Of a stretch of 15,864 bases of DNA, positions 7,307 to 14,712 are shown in pieces. Made by a program: the position numbers and the translations under genes. The number at the start of each line of letters is the position of its first letter. Positions within the stretch are counted from its first letter, which is position 1. This stretch comes from JALQXV01 sp964540445. GTDB lineage: Bacteria; Patescibacteriota; Saccharimonadia; Saccharimonadales; 2-12-FULL-41-12. The notes under the pieces were generated by a model. It was not told the DNA's origin. It did no database searches and saw nothing but the letters and a program-made list of their open reading frames with translations. The DNA is taken from assembly GCA_964540445.1 (NCBI GenBank), contig CAZIMF010000017.1, positions 1-15,864 of the forward strand. The letters run 5' to 3'.

Positions 7307-7990
7307 ATGATCTTACTTGATAGGGTAACGAAGACGTATGCCCGACGCGGTGAAGCCGCCTTACAACGCATCAGTCTACACGTCGAACCAAAAGAATTTG
7401 TTATTGTCGTTGGGCCAAGTGGTGCCGGTAAGTCAACCCTGCTCAAATTACTTACCCGGGAAGAAAAGCCAACCAGTGGCAAGATTATCATTGGCGGCAT
7501 CGATTACGAGCGTCTTAAAGACAGAGACATCCCCAAACTTCGTCGGCGCATTGGTGTCGTGTTCCAGGATTTTAAGTTGTTACCAAACAAAACAGTCTTC
7601 GAAAATGTCGCTTTTGCTCTTGAAATCGCCGGTATGAGCAACCGTGAAATTCGGCACACGGTTCCAAAAGTTCTCAATATAGTGGGCCTCAAAGGTAAAG
7701 AAAAGAGTTACCCACGAGAATTATCGGGCGGTGAACGCCAGCGCGTAGCTATCGCGCGCGCGGTTATCCGACAGCCAAAAATTTTGATTGCCGATGAGCC
7801 AACCGGTAACCTCGATCCAAAGCACGCCTGGGATGTTATTAAAGTACTGGAAAAAATTAATAAATATGGCACGACGGTGCTGCTTACTACTCACAACCAA
7901 GACATTGTGAATAAACTGAAGCGCCGTGTAGTCACCATTAAAGATGGTCAGATTATCAGTGATAAAGCTAATTCGGGGTACGAAGCGTAG
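7307..7990 (+). CDS. ftsE: Cell division ABC transporter ATPase FtsE
   Basis: Cytoplasmic ATPase of the FtsEX complex, which couples ATP hydrolysis at the division site to activation of a peptidoglycan hydrolase outside the membrane. 227 residues, typical. All ABC motifs are visible: Walker A GPSGAGKST (36-44), Q-loop glutamine (Q87 in VVFQDFKLL, with the FtsE-like FKLLPNKTV continuation), signature LSGGE (139-143), Walker B ILIADEP (159-165) and H-loop H196 (LTTHN). The opening LDRVTKTY is family-typical. ATG 7307 is right behind the extended -10 element; there is no Shine-Dalgarno. FtsX begins two bases after the TAG stop, so the two form an operon. Identification as FtsE rather than a LolD-type exporter ATPase rests on the adjacent FtsX and the hydrolase next to it. 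Confidence 0.96.
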   Translation: MILLDRVTKTYARRGEAALQRISLHVEPKEFVIVVGPSGAGKSTLLKLLTREEKPTSGKIIIGGIDYERLKDRDIPKLRRRIGVVFQDFKLLPNKTVFENVAFALEIAGMSNREIRHTVPKVLNIVGLKGKEKSYPRELSGGERQRVAIARAVIRQPKILIADEPTGNLDPKHAWDVIKVLEKINKYGTTVLLTTHNQDIVNKLKRRVVTIKDGQIISDKANSGYEA

Positions 7991-7992
7991 AT

Positions 7993-8958
7993 ATGCGGGA
8001 CGATCCATTTAAGCGTAAACTAATAACCCTGGAGCGCATCATCAAAACTGGTGTTGCGAATTTCATTCGTAATATTTCTCTTAGTATTGCTGCTACGGCA
8101 GTCATGGTAGTAACTCTTACTATCATATTATTTTCGGTTATTGCTAACGCTACTTTTAGTCACACGATTGCCCAAATTACCGATCGAATCGATATTTCGG
8201 TTTACCTTAAAGATGATGTCACCGAAGAGCAGCGAAATAAACTGGTAGGAGAGCTCAAGGGTCTTGATAACGTTAAGTCAATTGATTATGTATCGAAAGA
8301 TCAGGCACTCGAGAACTATCAAAAAGCCAACCAAGATAATGTAGATTTGTTGTTAGCAATCTCCCAGACTGACAATCCGCTGCCAGCAACACTTCAGATT
8401 AAACCAAAAGACCCGGCCCGAATTGATGAAATTCGTACACTACTAGAGTCATCAGACGCAAAAGCCCTTCAATCAGACCAAACATCATATTCCGGCGATC
8501 GCAAAGAGGCAATCGACAAAATAACCAATGCTACTAAGTTTTTTACCAAGGCGGTCATTATCGGTATCGTAGTATTTGGTATTATCTCGATGCTTATCAT
8601 CTTTAATACTATTCAGATGGCTATATTTAACCGACGCGACGAACTAACAATTATGCGTCTGCTGGGGGCCAGTAACTGGTACATTAAAGGTCCGTTTATT
8701 GTAGAGACAATGATTTACGGTATTGTGTCGGCGGTGGCGTCACTGAGCCTGTGTAACGCCTTGTTTGTTGTTCAGGAACAGGCGTTTGATGCCAGTAGCC
8801 TCGGTTTGCTCGATCTTAAATTTGCCAACCAGTATTTTAGCGATAACTTCTTAATCTTTTTGGGTATGCAGCTGGCAGCAGGTATCGGCATAGGTGTTAT
8901 ATCAGCGCTTATTGCTACTGCTCGCTACCTAAAAGTAAAGCCAAGTCGTCGCAGCTAA
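7993..8958 (+). CDS. ftsX: Cell division permease-like protein FtsX
   Basis: Membrane partner of FtsE (321 residues), which transmits ATP-driven motion to an extracellular murein hydrolase. Topology reads as expected: cytoplasmic N-terminus, TM1 (about 29-54), a large extracellular domain (about 55-185, starting IDISVYLKDDVTEEQ, the typical FtsX start), then TM2 (187-212), a conserved cytoplasmic loop with NRRDELTIMRLLGAS (213-227), TM3 (234-260) and TM4 (285-310). The extracellular domain is the region that contacts coiled-coil hydrolases in other bacteria. The gene starts two bases after ftsE, with no clear Shine-Dalgarno, so translation is probably coupled. The third member, a coiled-coil CHAP protein, follows directly. 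Confidence 0.95.
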   Translation: MRDDPFKRKLITLERIIKTGVANFIRNISLSIAATAVMVVTLTIILFSVIANATFSHTIAQITDRIDISVYLKDDVTEEQRNKLVGELKGLDNVKSIDYVSKDQALENYQKANQDNVDLLLAISQTDNPLPATLQIKPKDPARIDEIRTLLESSDAKALQSDQTSYSGDRKEAIDKITNATKFFTKAVIIGIVVFGIISMLIIFNTIQMAIFNRRDELTIMRLLGASNWYIKGPFIVETMIYGIVSAVASLSLCNALFVVQEQAFDASSLGLLDLKFANQYFSDNFLIFLGMQLAAGIGIGVISALIATARYLKVKPSRRS

Positions 8959-8964
8959 GAGGGT

Positions 8965-9000
8965 AGGAGGGTTGCTTATAGTGCTTATGTATGCTATTAT
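8965..9000 (+). promoter_or_regulatory. Promoter for the CHAP hydrolase, with an overlapping upstream Shine-Dalgarno
   Basis: TTGCTT (8972-8977), a 17-bp spacer and TATTAT (8995-9000) preceded by TGC (8992-8994) form a good extended promoter with a predicted start near 9007. A perfect AGGAGG (8965-8970) lies just upstream and would serve only a transcript reading through from ftsX, directing a GTG at 8981, ten bases on. Which signal is used decides the protein's N-terminus. Confidence 0.5.
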
Positions 9001-9043
9001 ACAGGGGTATAAATCCAAAAATAAAAATTTTGCAAACAAAAAA

Positions 9044-10189
9044 ATGCGTTACGTACACAATCAAACTCAGTCTAATAATGTAGCAACCGCACGCCGTTCG
9101 GTGACAGGTATTTTGCTGGCGAGCTTATTTCTGGTTGCTGCTCTGGCAACTCCGTTTGCGCACGCCGACCAATTCCAGGCACAAATAGATGCTCTTAACG
9201 CCGATAATGGCGCAAAACAAGCGGTCCAGGGGCAACTGGGCGCCGAAGCTAATAGTCTGTCCGATACTATTTCTAAACTACAGGGCCAAATTAATGCTCT
9301 GCAAGCCCGCATTACCGATAATGAAGCCAAAATGGCTGAACTTAAGATACAAATTGCCGCTGCCGAAGCAGAGCTACTCCATCAGCGCGATCTATTAGGG
9401 CAAACAATCCGTGCCATGTACTTAGAAGGTGAAATTACAACTGTAGAAATGCTTGCTACTAGTAAAGACCTCAGTGATTATTTCGATAAGCAACAGTACC
9501 GTGAAAGTGTTAACTCTAAAATTAAAACCACGCTCGATAAAATTACCAAGTTAAAACTTGATCTAAATACTCAAAAAGAAACAGTCGAGAAGCTGCTCGC
9601 CGAGCAGAAGGGATTACAGAGCCAACTTGCCGCCCAACGAGCTGAAAATAGTCGTCTGTTATCGTTAAATCAAGCACAGCAAAACGAAATTGACGGGCAA
9701 ATTAAAGCCAATAACAGCAAAGTCGCCGAACTTAAGCGTCAACAAATTATTGCCAACAGTCGATTCTCTGGCGGCCCTGCTGGTAGCGGCCCTGCCTGCG
9801 GCGGTGGTTATCCAGCCCGCTGGTGTGAAATTCCTCAAGACTCTACTATTGATAGCTGGGGCATGTATAACCGCGAATGCGTAAGCTACACAGCATTTCG
9901 TGTCGCTGCTTCTGGCCGACACATGCCTTACTGGGGCGGTGTTGGTAACGCGAATCAGTGGGACGATAATGCTCGGGCTGCTGGCATCCCGGTAGATAAT
10001 AACCCAGGTAATGGGAACGACGGTACCGTCGCAGTTAGTAATAGCGGCTTTTATGGCCACGTCATGTGGGTTGAGTCGGTTAATCCTAACGGTACCATTA
10101 ATATCAGTCAGTATAACGCCAACCTCGACGGCCGTTACTCGACACGTGCAAATCTAAACCCGGCTGGCCTAGTCTTCATACACTTCTAA
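9044..10189 (+). CDS. Secreted coiled-coil CHAP-domain peptidoglycan hydrolase (PcsB-like)
   Basis: Likely the hydrolase that FtsEX activates to split septal peptidoglycan. From ATG 9044 it has 381 residues: a basic n-region, a hydrophobic stretch (about 19-37) and an Ala-X-Ala site before Asp42 (FAHA-DQF), so it is exported by Sec. Residues about 43-235 are a long coiled coil rich in Gln, Ala, Leu and Lys, with a break near 127-150, as in PcsB/CwlO-type proteins. A Gly/Pro linker (242-256) leads to the C-terminal CHAP domain: catalytic Cys279 (in NRECVSYTAFR), His339 (GFYGHVMWVE) and a third polar residue near Q356/N358 (SQYN). Two extra cysteines (C252, C261) could form a disulfide. An alternative start, GTG 8981 after AGGAGG, would add 21 residues to the n-region. 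It ends 73 bases before a strong terminator. Substrate bond (amidase or endopeptidase) cannot be told. Confidence 0.9.
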   Translation: MRYVHNQTQSNNVATARRSVTGILLASLFLVAALATPFAHADQFQAQIDALNADNGAKQAVQGQLGAEANSLSDTISKLQGQINALQARITDNEAKMAELKIQIAAAEAELLHQRDLLGQTIRAMYLEGEITTVEMLATSKDLSDYFDKQQYRESVNSKIKTTLDKITKLKLDLNTQKETVEKLLAEQKGLQSQLAAQRAENSRLLSLNQAQQNEIDGQIKANNSKVAELKRQQIIANSRFSGGPAGSGPACGGGYPARWCEIPQDSTIDSWGMYNRECVSYTAFRVAASGRHMPYWGGVGNANQWDDNARAAGIPVDNNPGNGNDGTVAVSNSGFYGHVMWVESVNPNGTINISQYNANLDGRYSTRANLNPAGLVFIHF

Positions 10190-10262
10190 GACATGTGAAG
10201 GGAACTATCTCTTCTTATCGATTACTCTTACTTTGCTCGCTGCTCATCCCTGCAGTAGCTTC

Positions 10263-10290
10263 AAAAGTCCGAAATGAATTCGGACTTTTT
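10263..10290 (+). terminator. Rho-independent terminator of the ftsEX-CHAP cluster
   Basis: Perfect 11-bp stem (10263-10273 with 10279-10289) with a five-base loop, running into a five-base T-run (10286-10290). It is the clearest terminator in the window. The 5' arm begins with four A's, so it may also work for transcripts on the other strand. The rest of 10190-10365 holds only the next gene's promoter. Confidence 0.85.
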
Positions 10291-10321
10291 CATATTTAAT
10301 TTTATGGACAAGCGTATACGG

Positions 10322-10360
10322 TATAATGGTTAGTAAGTAAACGAAGTAGTAATTGAGGAG
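10322..10360 (+). promoter_or_regulatory. Promoter -10 and Shine-Dalgarno for the S41 protease
   Basis: Perfect TATAAT at 10322-10327 with a predicted start near 10334. A strong GAGGAG at 10355-10360 stands five bases before a TTG (10366), which settles that TTG as the start codon. No -35 box is apparent at normal spacing. Confidence 0.6.
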
Positions 10361-10365
10361 TTCCT

Positions 10366-11616
10366 TTGAGTAACGTTGAACACAAACAGCCAGCAACTGA
10401 AACTGCTGCACATTCAATAAAATCTGCAAAACTAAAAATAAACATACTGCGCACCGGCGGGGCAATTATTGTTTTAGCGGGAGTACTCTTTCTGGGTATT
10501 GGTATAGGCAATGGCAAAGTTGCTTTTGGCACCGATGCTCAGTATCGTAAGTCGCTGCAGCACGAAAACGGCAAACTAAGTTTTGACGGTATCGATGAGA
10601 TATACAGCGATCTTAAAAATGGTTATGATGGCCAACTCGACACCGCAAAGCTCGAAGATGGTTTAAAAGAAGGTTTGGTTAAGGCCGCCGGTGACCCTTA
10701 CACAGAATATTTAAGTAAGGAAAAAAGCAAAGAGTTCAACGAGCAGCTTAGTGGATCGTTCGAAGGAATTGGTGCCGAACTGAATAAAGAGAATGATGCG
10801 ATTGTAATTGTTGCTCCGATTGCCGGGTTCCCAGCTGATAAAGCAGGGATAAAATCCGGCGACATCATCAGTAAGATTAACGGTGACACCGCGTTCGATC
10901 TTTCTATTACCGATGCGGTTAAAAAAATTCGCGGGCCAAAAGACACCTCCGTAAAACTCGATATTATTCGTGATGGTAAGCCACTGACCTTTGATATAAC
11001 CCGTGACCAAATCAATACTCCCAGCGTAAAATGGGAAGTTACAGATGGCAATATCGGTGTAATAACTATTAGCCGCTTTGGCGAAGATACGGCTTCGCTC
11101 ACACAGCAGGCCGCCGATGAACTGAAAGCAAAGAACGTTAAAGGCGTCGTGCTTGATATGCGCGGTAATCCGGGCGGGCTGCTTGAGGCGGCGGTGAGCG
11201 TTTCAAGCCTCTGGCTGCAAAAAGGTAAATCTGTATTGCAAGAAAAGCGTAACGATACCGTTGTCAAAAGCTATACATCGAATGGCAAGGCAACACTGGC
11301 CGGCATTCCTACGGTTGTATTGATTGATGGCGGTAGTGCAAGCGCCAGTGAAATTACTGCCGGGGCGCTTAAGGACAATGGTGCCGCCAGCCTGATTGGC
11401 GTAAAAAGCTATGGCAAGGGAAGCGTGCAAGAACTACGTAATCTTACTGCCGGTGGCGTACTCAAGGTTACGATTGCTCGCTGGTATACGCCAAACAATC
11501 GTAATATCGACAAAGAAGGTATCGAACCAGACCAGAAAGTTGAAATAACTGACGAGAACGTTAAAGCCAAGGTTGATCCGCAAAAAGATGCTGCCTTTGC
11601 TAAGCTTCGCCAATAA
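10366..11616 (+). CDS. Membrane-anchored S41 C-terminal processing protease (CtpA/CtpB-like)
   Basis: Serine protease of the tail-specific/carboxy-terminal processing family, which trims or degrades envelope proteins. 416 residues from a TTG start backed by GAGGAG. A single membrane anchor (about 31-49) after a 30-residue cytoplasmic tail places the enzyme outside the membrane. Then come a cap/helical segment (about 70-128), a PDZ domain (about 129-205, with GIGAEL and the AGIKSGDIISKINGD block) and the S41 core. Catalytic residues match CtpB spacing: Ser326 (SASASEI), Lys351 (SYGKGSVQ) 25 residues later, and Gln355. VLDMRGNPGGLL (262-273) is the family hallmark. It has its own promoter and lies beyond the terminator of the FtsEX cluster. 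In other bacteria such proteases degrade or process cell-wall hydrolases, so a role in controlling the CHAP enzyme is plausible, but this is inference from position. Confidence 0.94.
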   Translation: MSNVEHKQPATETAAHSIKSAKLKINILRTGGAIIVLAGVLFLGIGIGNGKVAFGTDAQYRKSLQHENGKLSFDGIDEIYSDLKNGYDGQLDTAKLEDGLKEGLVKAAGDPYTEYLSKEKSKEFNEQLSGSFEGIGAELNKENDAIVIVAPIAGFPADKAGIKSGDIISKINGDTAFDLSITDAVKKIRGPKDTSVKLDIIRDGKPLTFDITRDQINTPSVKWEVTDGNIGVITISRFGEDTASLTQQAADELKAKNVKGVVLDMRGNPGGLLEAAVSVSSLWLQKGKSVLQEKRNDTVVKSYTSNGKATLAGIPTVVLIDGGSASASEITAGALKDNGAASLIGVKSYGKGSVQELRNLTAGGVLKVTIARWYTPNNRNIDKEGIEPDQKVEITDENVKAKVDPQKDAAFAKLRQ

Positions 11617-11705
11617 ATTGGATAAAGTGTAGATTGGCTAGGTGCCGATCGGTGCTATAGTTACAGTTAATGAAGTTTTAATGAAGCACAGATATAGTAC
11701 TGCAA

Positions 11706-11734
11706 TAGACATACGTCTCTGCATGAGGTAAACT
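11706..11734 (+). promoter_or_regulatory. pyrG promoter
   Basis: TAGACA (11706-11711), a 17-bp spacer and TAAACT (11729-11734): five of six and four of six consensus matches. Predicted start is about 11741, giving a leader near 36 nt with an AGAGGG ribosome-binding site at 11762-11767, ten bases before the GTG. A second candidate lies upstream: TTGGCT 11634-11639 with TGC-TATAGT at 11653-11661. Confidence 0.5.
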
Positions 11735-11776
11735 TTAAACAGTACAAACAGAGGTGAAAAGAGAGGGATATTCTGC

Positions 11777-13378
11777 GTGGTTAACAAGCAGACGAAGTAT
11801 ATATTTGTAACAGGTGGTGTGCTGTCAGGAGTCGGTAAGGGAATTACCGCTGCCTCGATAGGCCGCCTGCTTAAAGCCCGCGGGATCTCAGTCAATGTTC
11901 AAAAGTGCGATCCGTACTTAAACACTGATGCCGGCACGCTTAACCCAGCCGAACACGGCGAGTGTTTTGTAACCCGCGATGGTGCCGAGACCGATCTCGA
12001 CCTTGGCCACTACGAACGATTTCTTGACGAAGAATTAACTCAGGCTAGCTCACTGATGAGCGGCCGCATTCTCCAAAAAGTAATTGCCGACGAACGGGCT
12101 GGAAAGTATTTAGGCAAAACCGTTCAGTATATTCCCCACGTTACTACTGCCATGCAAGAGGCAATCAAAGAAGCAGGTAGCGGTTTTGATGTTCATATTG
12201 TCGAAGTCGGAGGCACTGTCGGTGATTACGAAGGGCTTAGCTTTATCGAAGCCATTCGTGAGTTTGCCTTTAACGTTGGACGCGAGCACTGCATGTTCGT
12301 ACATGTTGTGTATCTGCCATTCTTAGGAGCGAGCCAAGAAGTTAAAACTAAGCCTGCTCAAAATGCCGTGCGTGAACTGCGTGGCTTTGGTATTGTCCCT
12401 GATGTACTGGTAGCACGGAGCGAACGGCACGCTACCAAAGCCGTTGTGAGCAAACTTAGCCTATTCAGCGGTGTTGCCCCCGAAGCAATCGCATTACTCC
12501 CCAATGCTAAAACTATTTATGAAGTTCCGCTAACGCTCGAAGATTCTGGCTTAGCCAACGTTATTACCAAGCGACTTGGACTTAAAAGTACCGCTGCCGA
12601 CCTAAGTGAGTGGCGTGATGTTGTTAAACGCGCCCAAACTACTTTTGATAAAAGTGTAACCGTTGGCATTGTTGCTAAGTATATGGATAATACCGACACC
12701 TACATGTCGGTCTTCGAAGCCTTGCGCAGCGCAGCTATGTGGAATGATGTTGCAATTGACCTTCGCTGGATTAACGCCGAAAAACTCGAAAAGCCTGGCG
12801 CAGACATTACCGAAATGCTCAAAGGCTGCGATGGCATTGTAGTGCCTGGCGGCTTTGGCACACGGGGTATCGAAGGCAAGATCAAAGCTGCTCAGTATGC
12901 CCTGACTAATAAACTTCCATACCTCGGCCTTTGTTTGGGTTTACAGGTAGCCGTTATCGCTGCTGCCCGTAACGCCGGGGTTACAAAAGCAACTACAGCC
13001 GAACTAGATGCTTCAGCAGCCGACAAAGTGATTAACACCATGGAAGAACAAATCGGCAAAGAAAATACTGGTGGCACCATGCGTCTCGGTGACTACGATT
13101 GCACACTCGAAAAGGGGAGTCTTGCCGCCCAGAAGTATGGGACAACAAAAATCGTTGAGCGCCACCGCCACCGCTACGAATGCAACAATACCTACCTCAA
13201 GCAGTATGAAGCATGGGGTATTCGTCCAAGCGGCATTAATCCGGTGAACAATCTCGTCGAAGTAATCGAGGGCATTAACCACCCATTCTTATTGGCATCG
13301 CAATTTCATCCAGAATTTAAATCTCGGCCTAATCGTCCCCATCCAATGTTTGACGGCTTTATAAAAGCTATTGCATAA
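11777..13378 (+). CDS. pyrG: CTP synthase (glutamine-hydrolysing)
   Basis: Cytosolic enzyme that converts UTP to CTP with ATP and ammonia from glutamine, the last step of pyrimidine nucleotide synthesis. 533 residues, normal. The N-terminal synthetase domain (about 1-270) opens with FVTGGVLSGVGKG (10-22; most homologues have SxLGKG) and carries QKCDPYLNTDAGTLNP (42-57) and the VEVGGTVGD block (142-150). The C-terminal class I glutamine amidotransferase domain has the oxyanion segment VPGGFGTRG (356-364), nucleophile Cys386 (LGLCLGLQ) and the His511/Glu513 pair (QFHPEF). Both active sites look intact. GTG 11777 is chosen because it gives the standard N-terminus and follows an AGAGGG site. No attenuator with a terminator is visible in the leader, unlike the known pyrG control in Bacillus. 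Independently transcribed. Confidence 0.98.
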   Translation: MVNKQTKYIFVTGGVLSGVGKGITAASIGRLLKARGISVNVQKCDPYLNTDAGTLNPAEHGECFVTRDGAETDLDLGHYERFLDEELTQASSLMSGRILQKVIADERAGKYLGKTVQYIPHVTTAMQEAIKEAGSGFDVHIVEVGGTVGDYEGLSFIEAIREFAFNVGREHCMFVHVVYLPFLGASQEVKTKPAQNAVRELRGFGIVPDVLVARSERHATKAVVSKLSLFSGVAPEAIALLPNAKTIYEVPLTLEDSGLANVITKRLGLKSTAADLSEWRDVVKRAQTTFDKSVTVGIVAKYMDNTDTYMSVFEALRSAAMWNDVAIDLRWINAEKLEKPGADITEMLKGCDGIVVPGGFGTRGIEGKIKAAQYALTNKLPYLGLCLGLQVAVIAAARNAGVTKATTAELDASAADKVINTMEEQIGKENTGGTMRLGDYDCTLEKGSLAAQKYGTTKIVERHRHRYECNNTYLKQYEAWGIRPSGINPVNNLVEVIEGINHPFLLASQFHPEFKSRPNRPHPMFDGFIKAIA

Positions 13379-13399
13379 TTAGTCTTTACGTGTTACCAT
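13371..13399 (+). promoter_or_regulatory. Response regulator promoter (near-leaderless)
   Basis: TTGCAT (13371-13376) inside the end of pyrG, a 17-bp spacer and TACCAT (13394-13399) preceded by TGT form an extended promoter of moderate quality. Predicted +1 is near 13406, four bases before the ATG. There is no Shine-Dalgarno. Confidence 0.4.
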
Positions 13400-13409
13400 A
13401 AGCACTATT

Positions 13410-13799
13410 ATGGATACAACAAACACACAAAAAACAATTCTCCTTGTCGAAGACGATGACAATCTAGCAAACGTTTACCTTATGCGTCTGCAAGCCGAAG
13501 GCTTTAAAGTAGTTCGGGTTGCCAACGGTGAACTAGCTCTCCAAGCAGCCCTAGAATCAAAACCTAATCTGATCTTACTCGATGTTATGATGCCAAAAGT
13601 CAGTGGCTTCGACGTACTCGATATCTTGCGCAATACCCCCGAAACAGCAACCGCTAAAGTTATCATGCTAACCGCTCTTAGCCAGCCCGCCGACCGCGAA
13701 CGCGCCCAAAGCCTTGGCGTCGACGATTACCTCGTTAAGTCAGAGGTGGTTATTGCCGACATTGTCGACCGGATCAAGCACCATCTTGGTGTTGCCTAG
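13410..13799 (+). CDS. Stand-alone receiver-domain response regulator (CheY-like)
   Basis: 129-residue protein made only of a phosphoreceiver domain, with no DNA-binding or enzymatic output domain. All functional residues are present: the acidic Mg2+ pocket (E14, D15, D16), phosphoacceptor Asp58 (ILLDVMMP), switch Thr88 (VIMLTALS), and Lys110 (DDYLVKS) with aromatic Tyr107 beside it. It should be phosphorylated by a histidine kinase and act by binding a partner protein, but no kinase is encoded within the window. It starts 31 bases after pyrG from its own candidate promoter, with at most a very short leader and no Shine-Dalgarno. The function could be signalling, polarity, pilus or motility control; the sequence does not say which. 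The stop is TAG. Confidence 0.92.
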   Translation: MDTTNTQKTILLVEDDDNLANVYLMRLQAEGFKVVRVANGELALQAALESKPNLILLDVMMPKVSGFDVLDILRNTPETATAKVIMLTALSQPADRERAQSLGVDDYLVKSEVVIADIVDRIKHHLGVA

Positions 13800-13871
13800 A
13801 GTTTTTGGATAGCGTATAAGTACTCAAAAGTTGTAAAATTTAACAATCTATTTATTGATATAGCCAATGTT

Positions 13872-13880
13872 TGCTATTGT
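13872..13880 (+). promoter_or_regulatory. Candidate extended -10 upstream of the 241-residue protein
   Basis: TGC-TATTGT (TG at 13872-13873, hexamer 13875-13880) resembles the extended -10 elements at 7290 and 14670. Predicted start near 13887 leaves about 24 nt of leader with only a weak GCGGA before the ATG. The gap 13800-13910 contains nothing else I can name. Confidence 0.35.
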
Positions 13881-13910
13881 TACTGTAGATAACCTATTTG
13901 CGGAACAAAA

Positions 13911-14636
13911 ATGATTAGAGATTTACGATTTGAAAAAGGCCCAAGGGCATCGCCGTTGAGCGGGACAGCGTGGGATTTTTATGAACAGCAATTAGAGGCT
14001 CAACAAGCCACAGCCGAAGCGGATCACTTTTACGCTCAAATAACATCATCGGCTCACGTGGGGGTTACCGAACTTGTACCGCATGTCACCCTAGTCCTGC
14101 CTGATGCCGCTATGCGGCTTGCTCACCGGCCTGCAGATGAAGGAGGCTGTGAAGTCGAGCAAGCGCTCTATGGCATAGTACGAGCAGGTAATCACGGGTT
14201 TGGTTTAGCTACCGCCTATAGTACGGCCCAGTTTAGGCGCAGTGTTCTAAAAGGAAAAGATAAGGAAAGACCCAGGCCAGGGCGTTCTTATATAACTCAA
14301 ATTAATATGGATCCCCATGGTGATTCAGAAACAAAACTTGTTGCACCATTAGTACCAAATACCCCTGCAGTCGTTCTTGGCGGCCCAGGCAGACTTGTAC
14401 CGGAATTGTCGGACGAAGGACTACTTTTAATGATAAATGCTAAGCAAACTCCACAAATGCGTGTGCCGGAAATCAGGCTAACCCTGCTAGGTAGAAAGCT
14501 AGGGAAGATACCATTTCAGCTCATTACGGCAACACGACCATTATTAGTTCGACCAAGAAACGACAGCCCCGTTGATGAAGTTGGCACATGGGCGCCAACT
14601 CCTTCGTATGTAAAGCGTAAACTCAAGATTCACTAA
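13911..14636 (+). CDS. Protein of unknown function, 241 residues
   Basis: I do not recognise this protein. It has a sound frame with its own ATG and a TAA stop, and its composition and codon use look like a real gene. No signal peptide or membrane segment is seen, so it is probably cytosolic. Residues about 20-45 look helical (WDFYEQQLEAQQATAEADHFY). A mixed alpha/beta body follows, with hydrophobic strands such as VTLVLP (59-64) and AVVLGG (153-158), a basic Lys/Arg/Pro segment (111-125) and a basic C-terminus (about 209-240). One cysteine only (C80). A run of aliphatic stretches spaced by charged loops suggests a globular fold. The following unknown gene, 76 bases on, has its own strong promoter, so joint function is only a guess. 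Likely lineage-restricted. Confidence 0.75.
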   Translation: MIRDLRFEKGPRASPLSGTAWDFYEQQLEAQQATAEADHFYAQITSSAHVGVTELVPHVTLVLPDAAMRLAHRPADEGGCEVEQALYGIVRAGNHGFGLATAYSTAQFRRSVLKGKDKERPRPGRSYITQINMDPHGDSETKLVAPLVPNTPAVVLGGPGRLVPELSDEGLLLMINAKQTPQMRVPEIRLTLLGRKLGKIPFQLITATRPLLVRPRNDSPVDEVGTWAPTPSYVKRKLKIH

Positions 14637-14649
14637 CAGACACAGCTTA

Positions 14650-14686
14650 TTGACAATACGGCTATAATTTGCTATAATTGTTATAG
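14650..14686 (+). promoter_or_regulatory. Consensus promoter with tandem -10 boxes and an overlapping inverted repeat
   Basis: TTGACA (14650-14655), exactly 17 bp, then TGC-TATAAT (14670-14678) is a full-consensus extended promoter. A second TATAAT sits ten bases upstream (14663-14668) in the direct repeat GCTATAATT (14661-14669 and 14671-14679). The downstream -10 is also half of an inverted repeat, CTATAA-TTG-TTATAG (14672-14686), which could be an operator. Predicted start is near 14685. Confidence 0.75.
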
Positions 14687-14712
14687 TTTTTTAAAAACAA
14701 AATTATAAAATT

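Noticed and set aside
10698..11267. 189-codon open frame on the minus strand inside the S41 protease gene
   Set aside because: Mirror frame of a well-supported gene, rich in Ser/Pro/Leu, with no domain.
11696..11745. Possible long-range stem (GTACTG with CAGTAC) and small AGAC/GTCT hairpin before pyrG
   Set aside because: Short, interrupted arms overlapping a better explained promoter, and no T-run; not enough for an attenuator or riboswitch.
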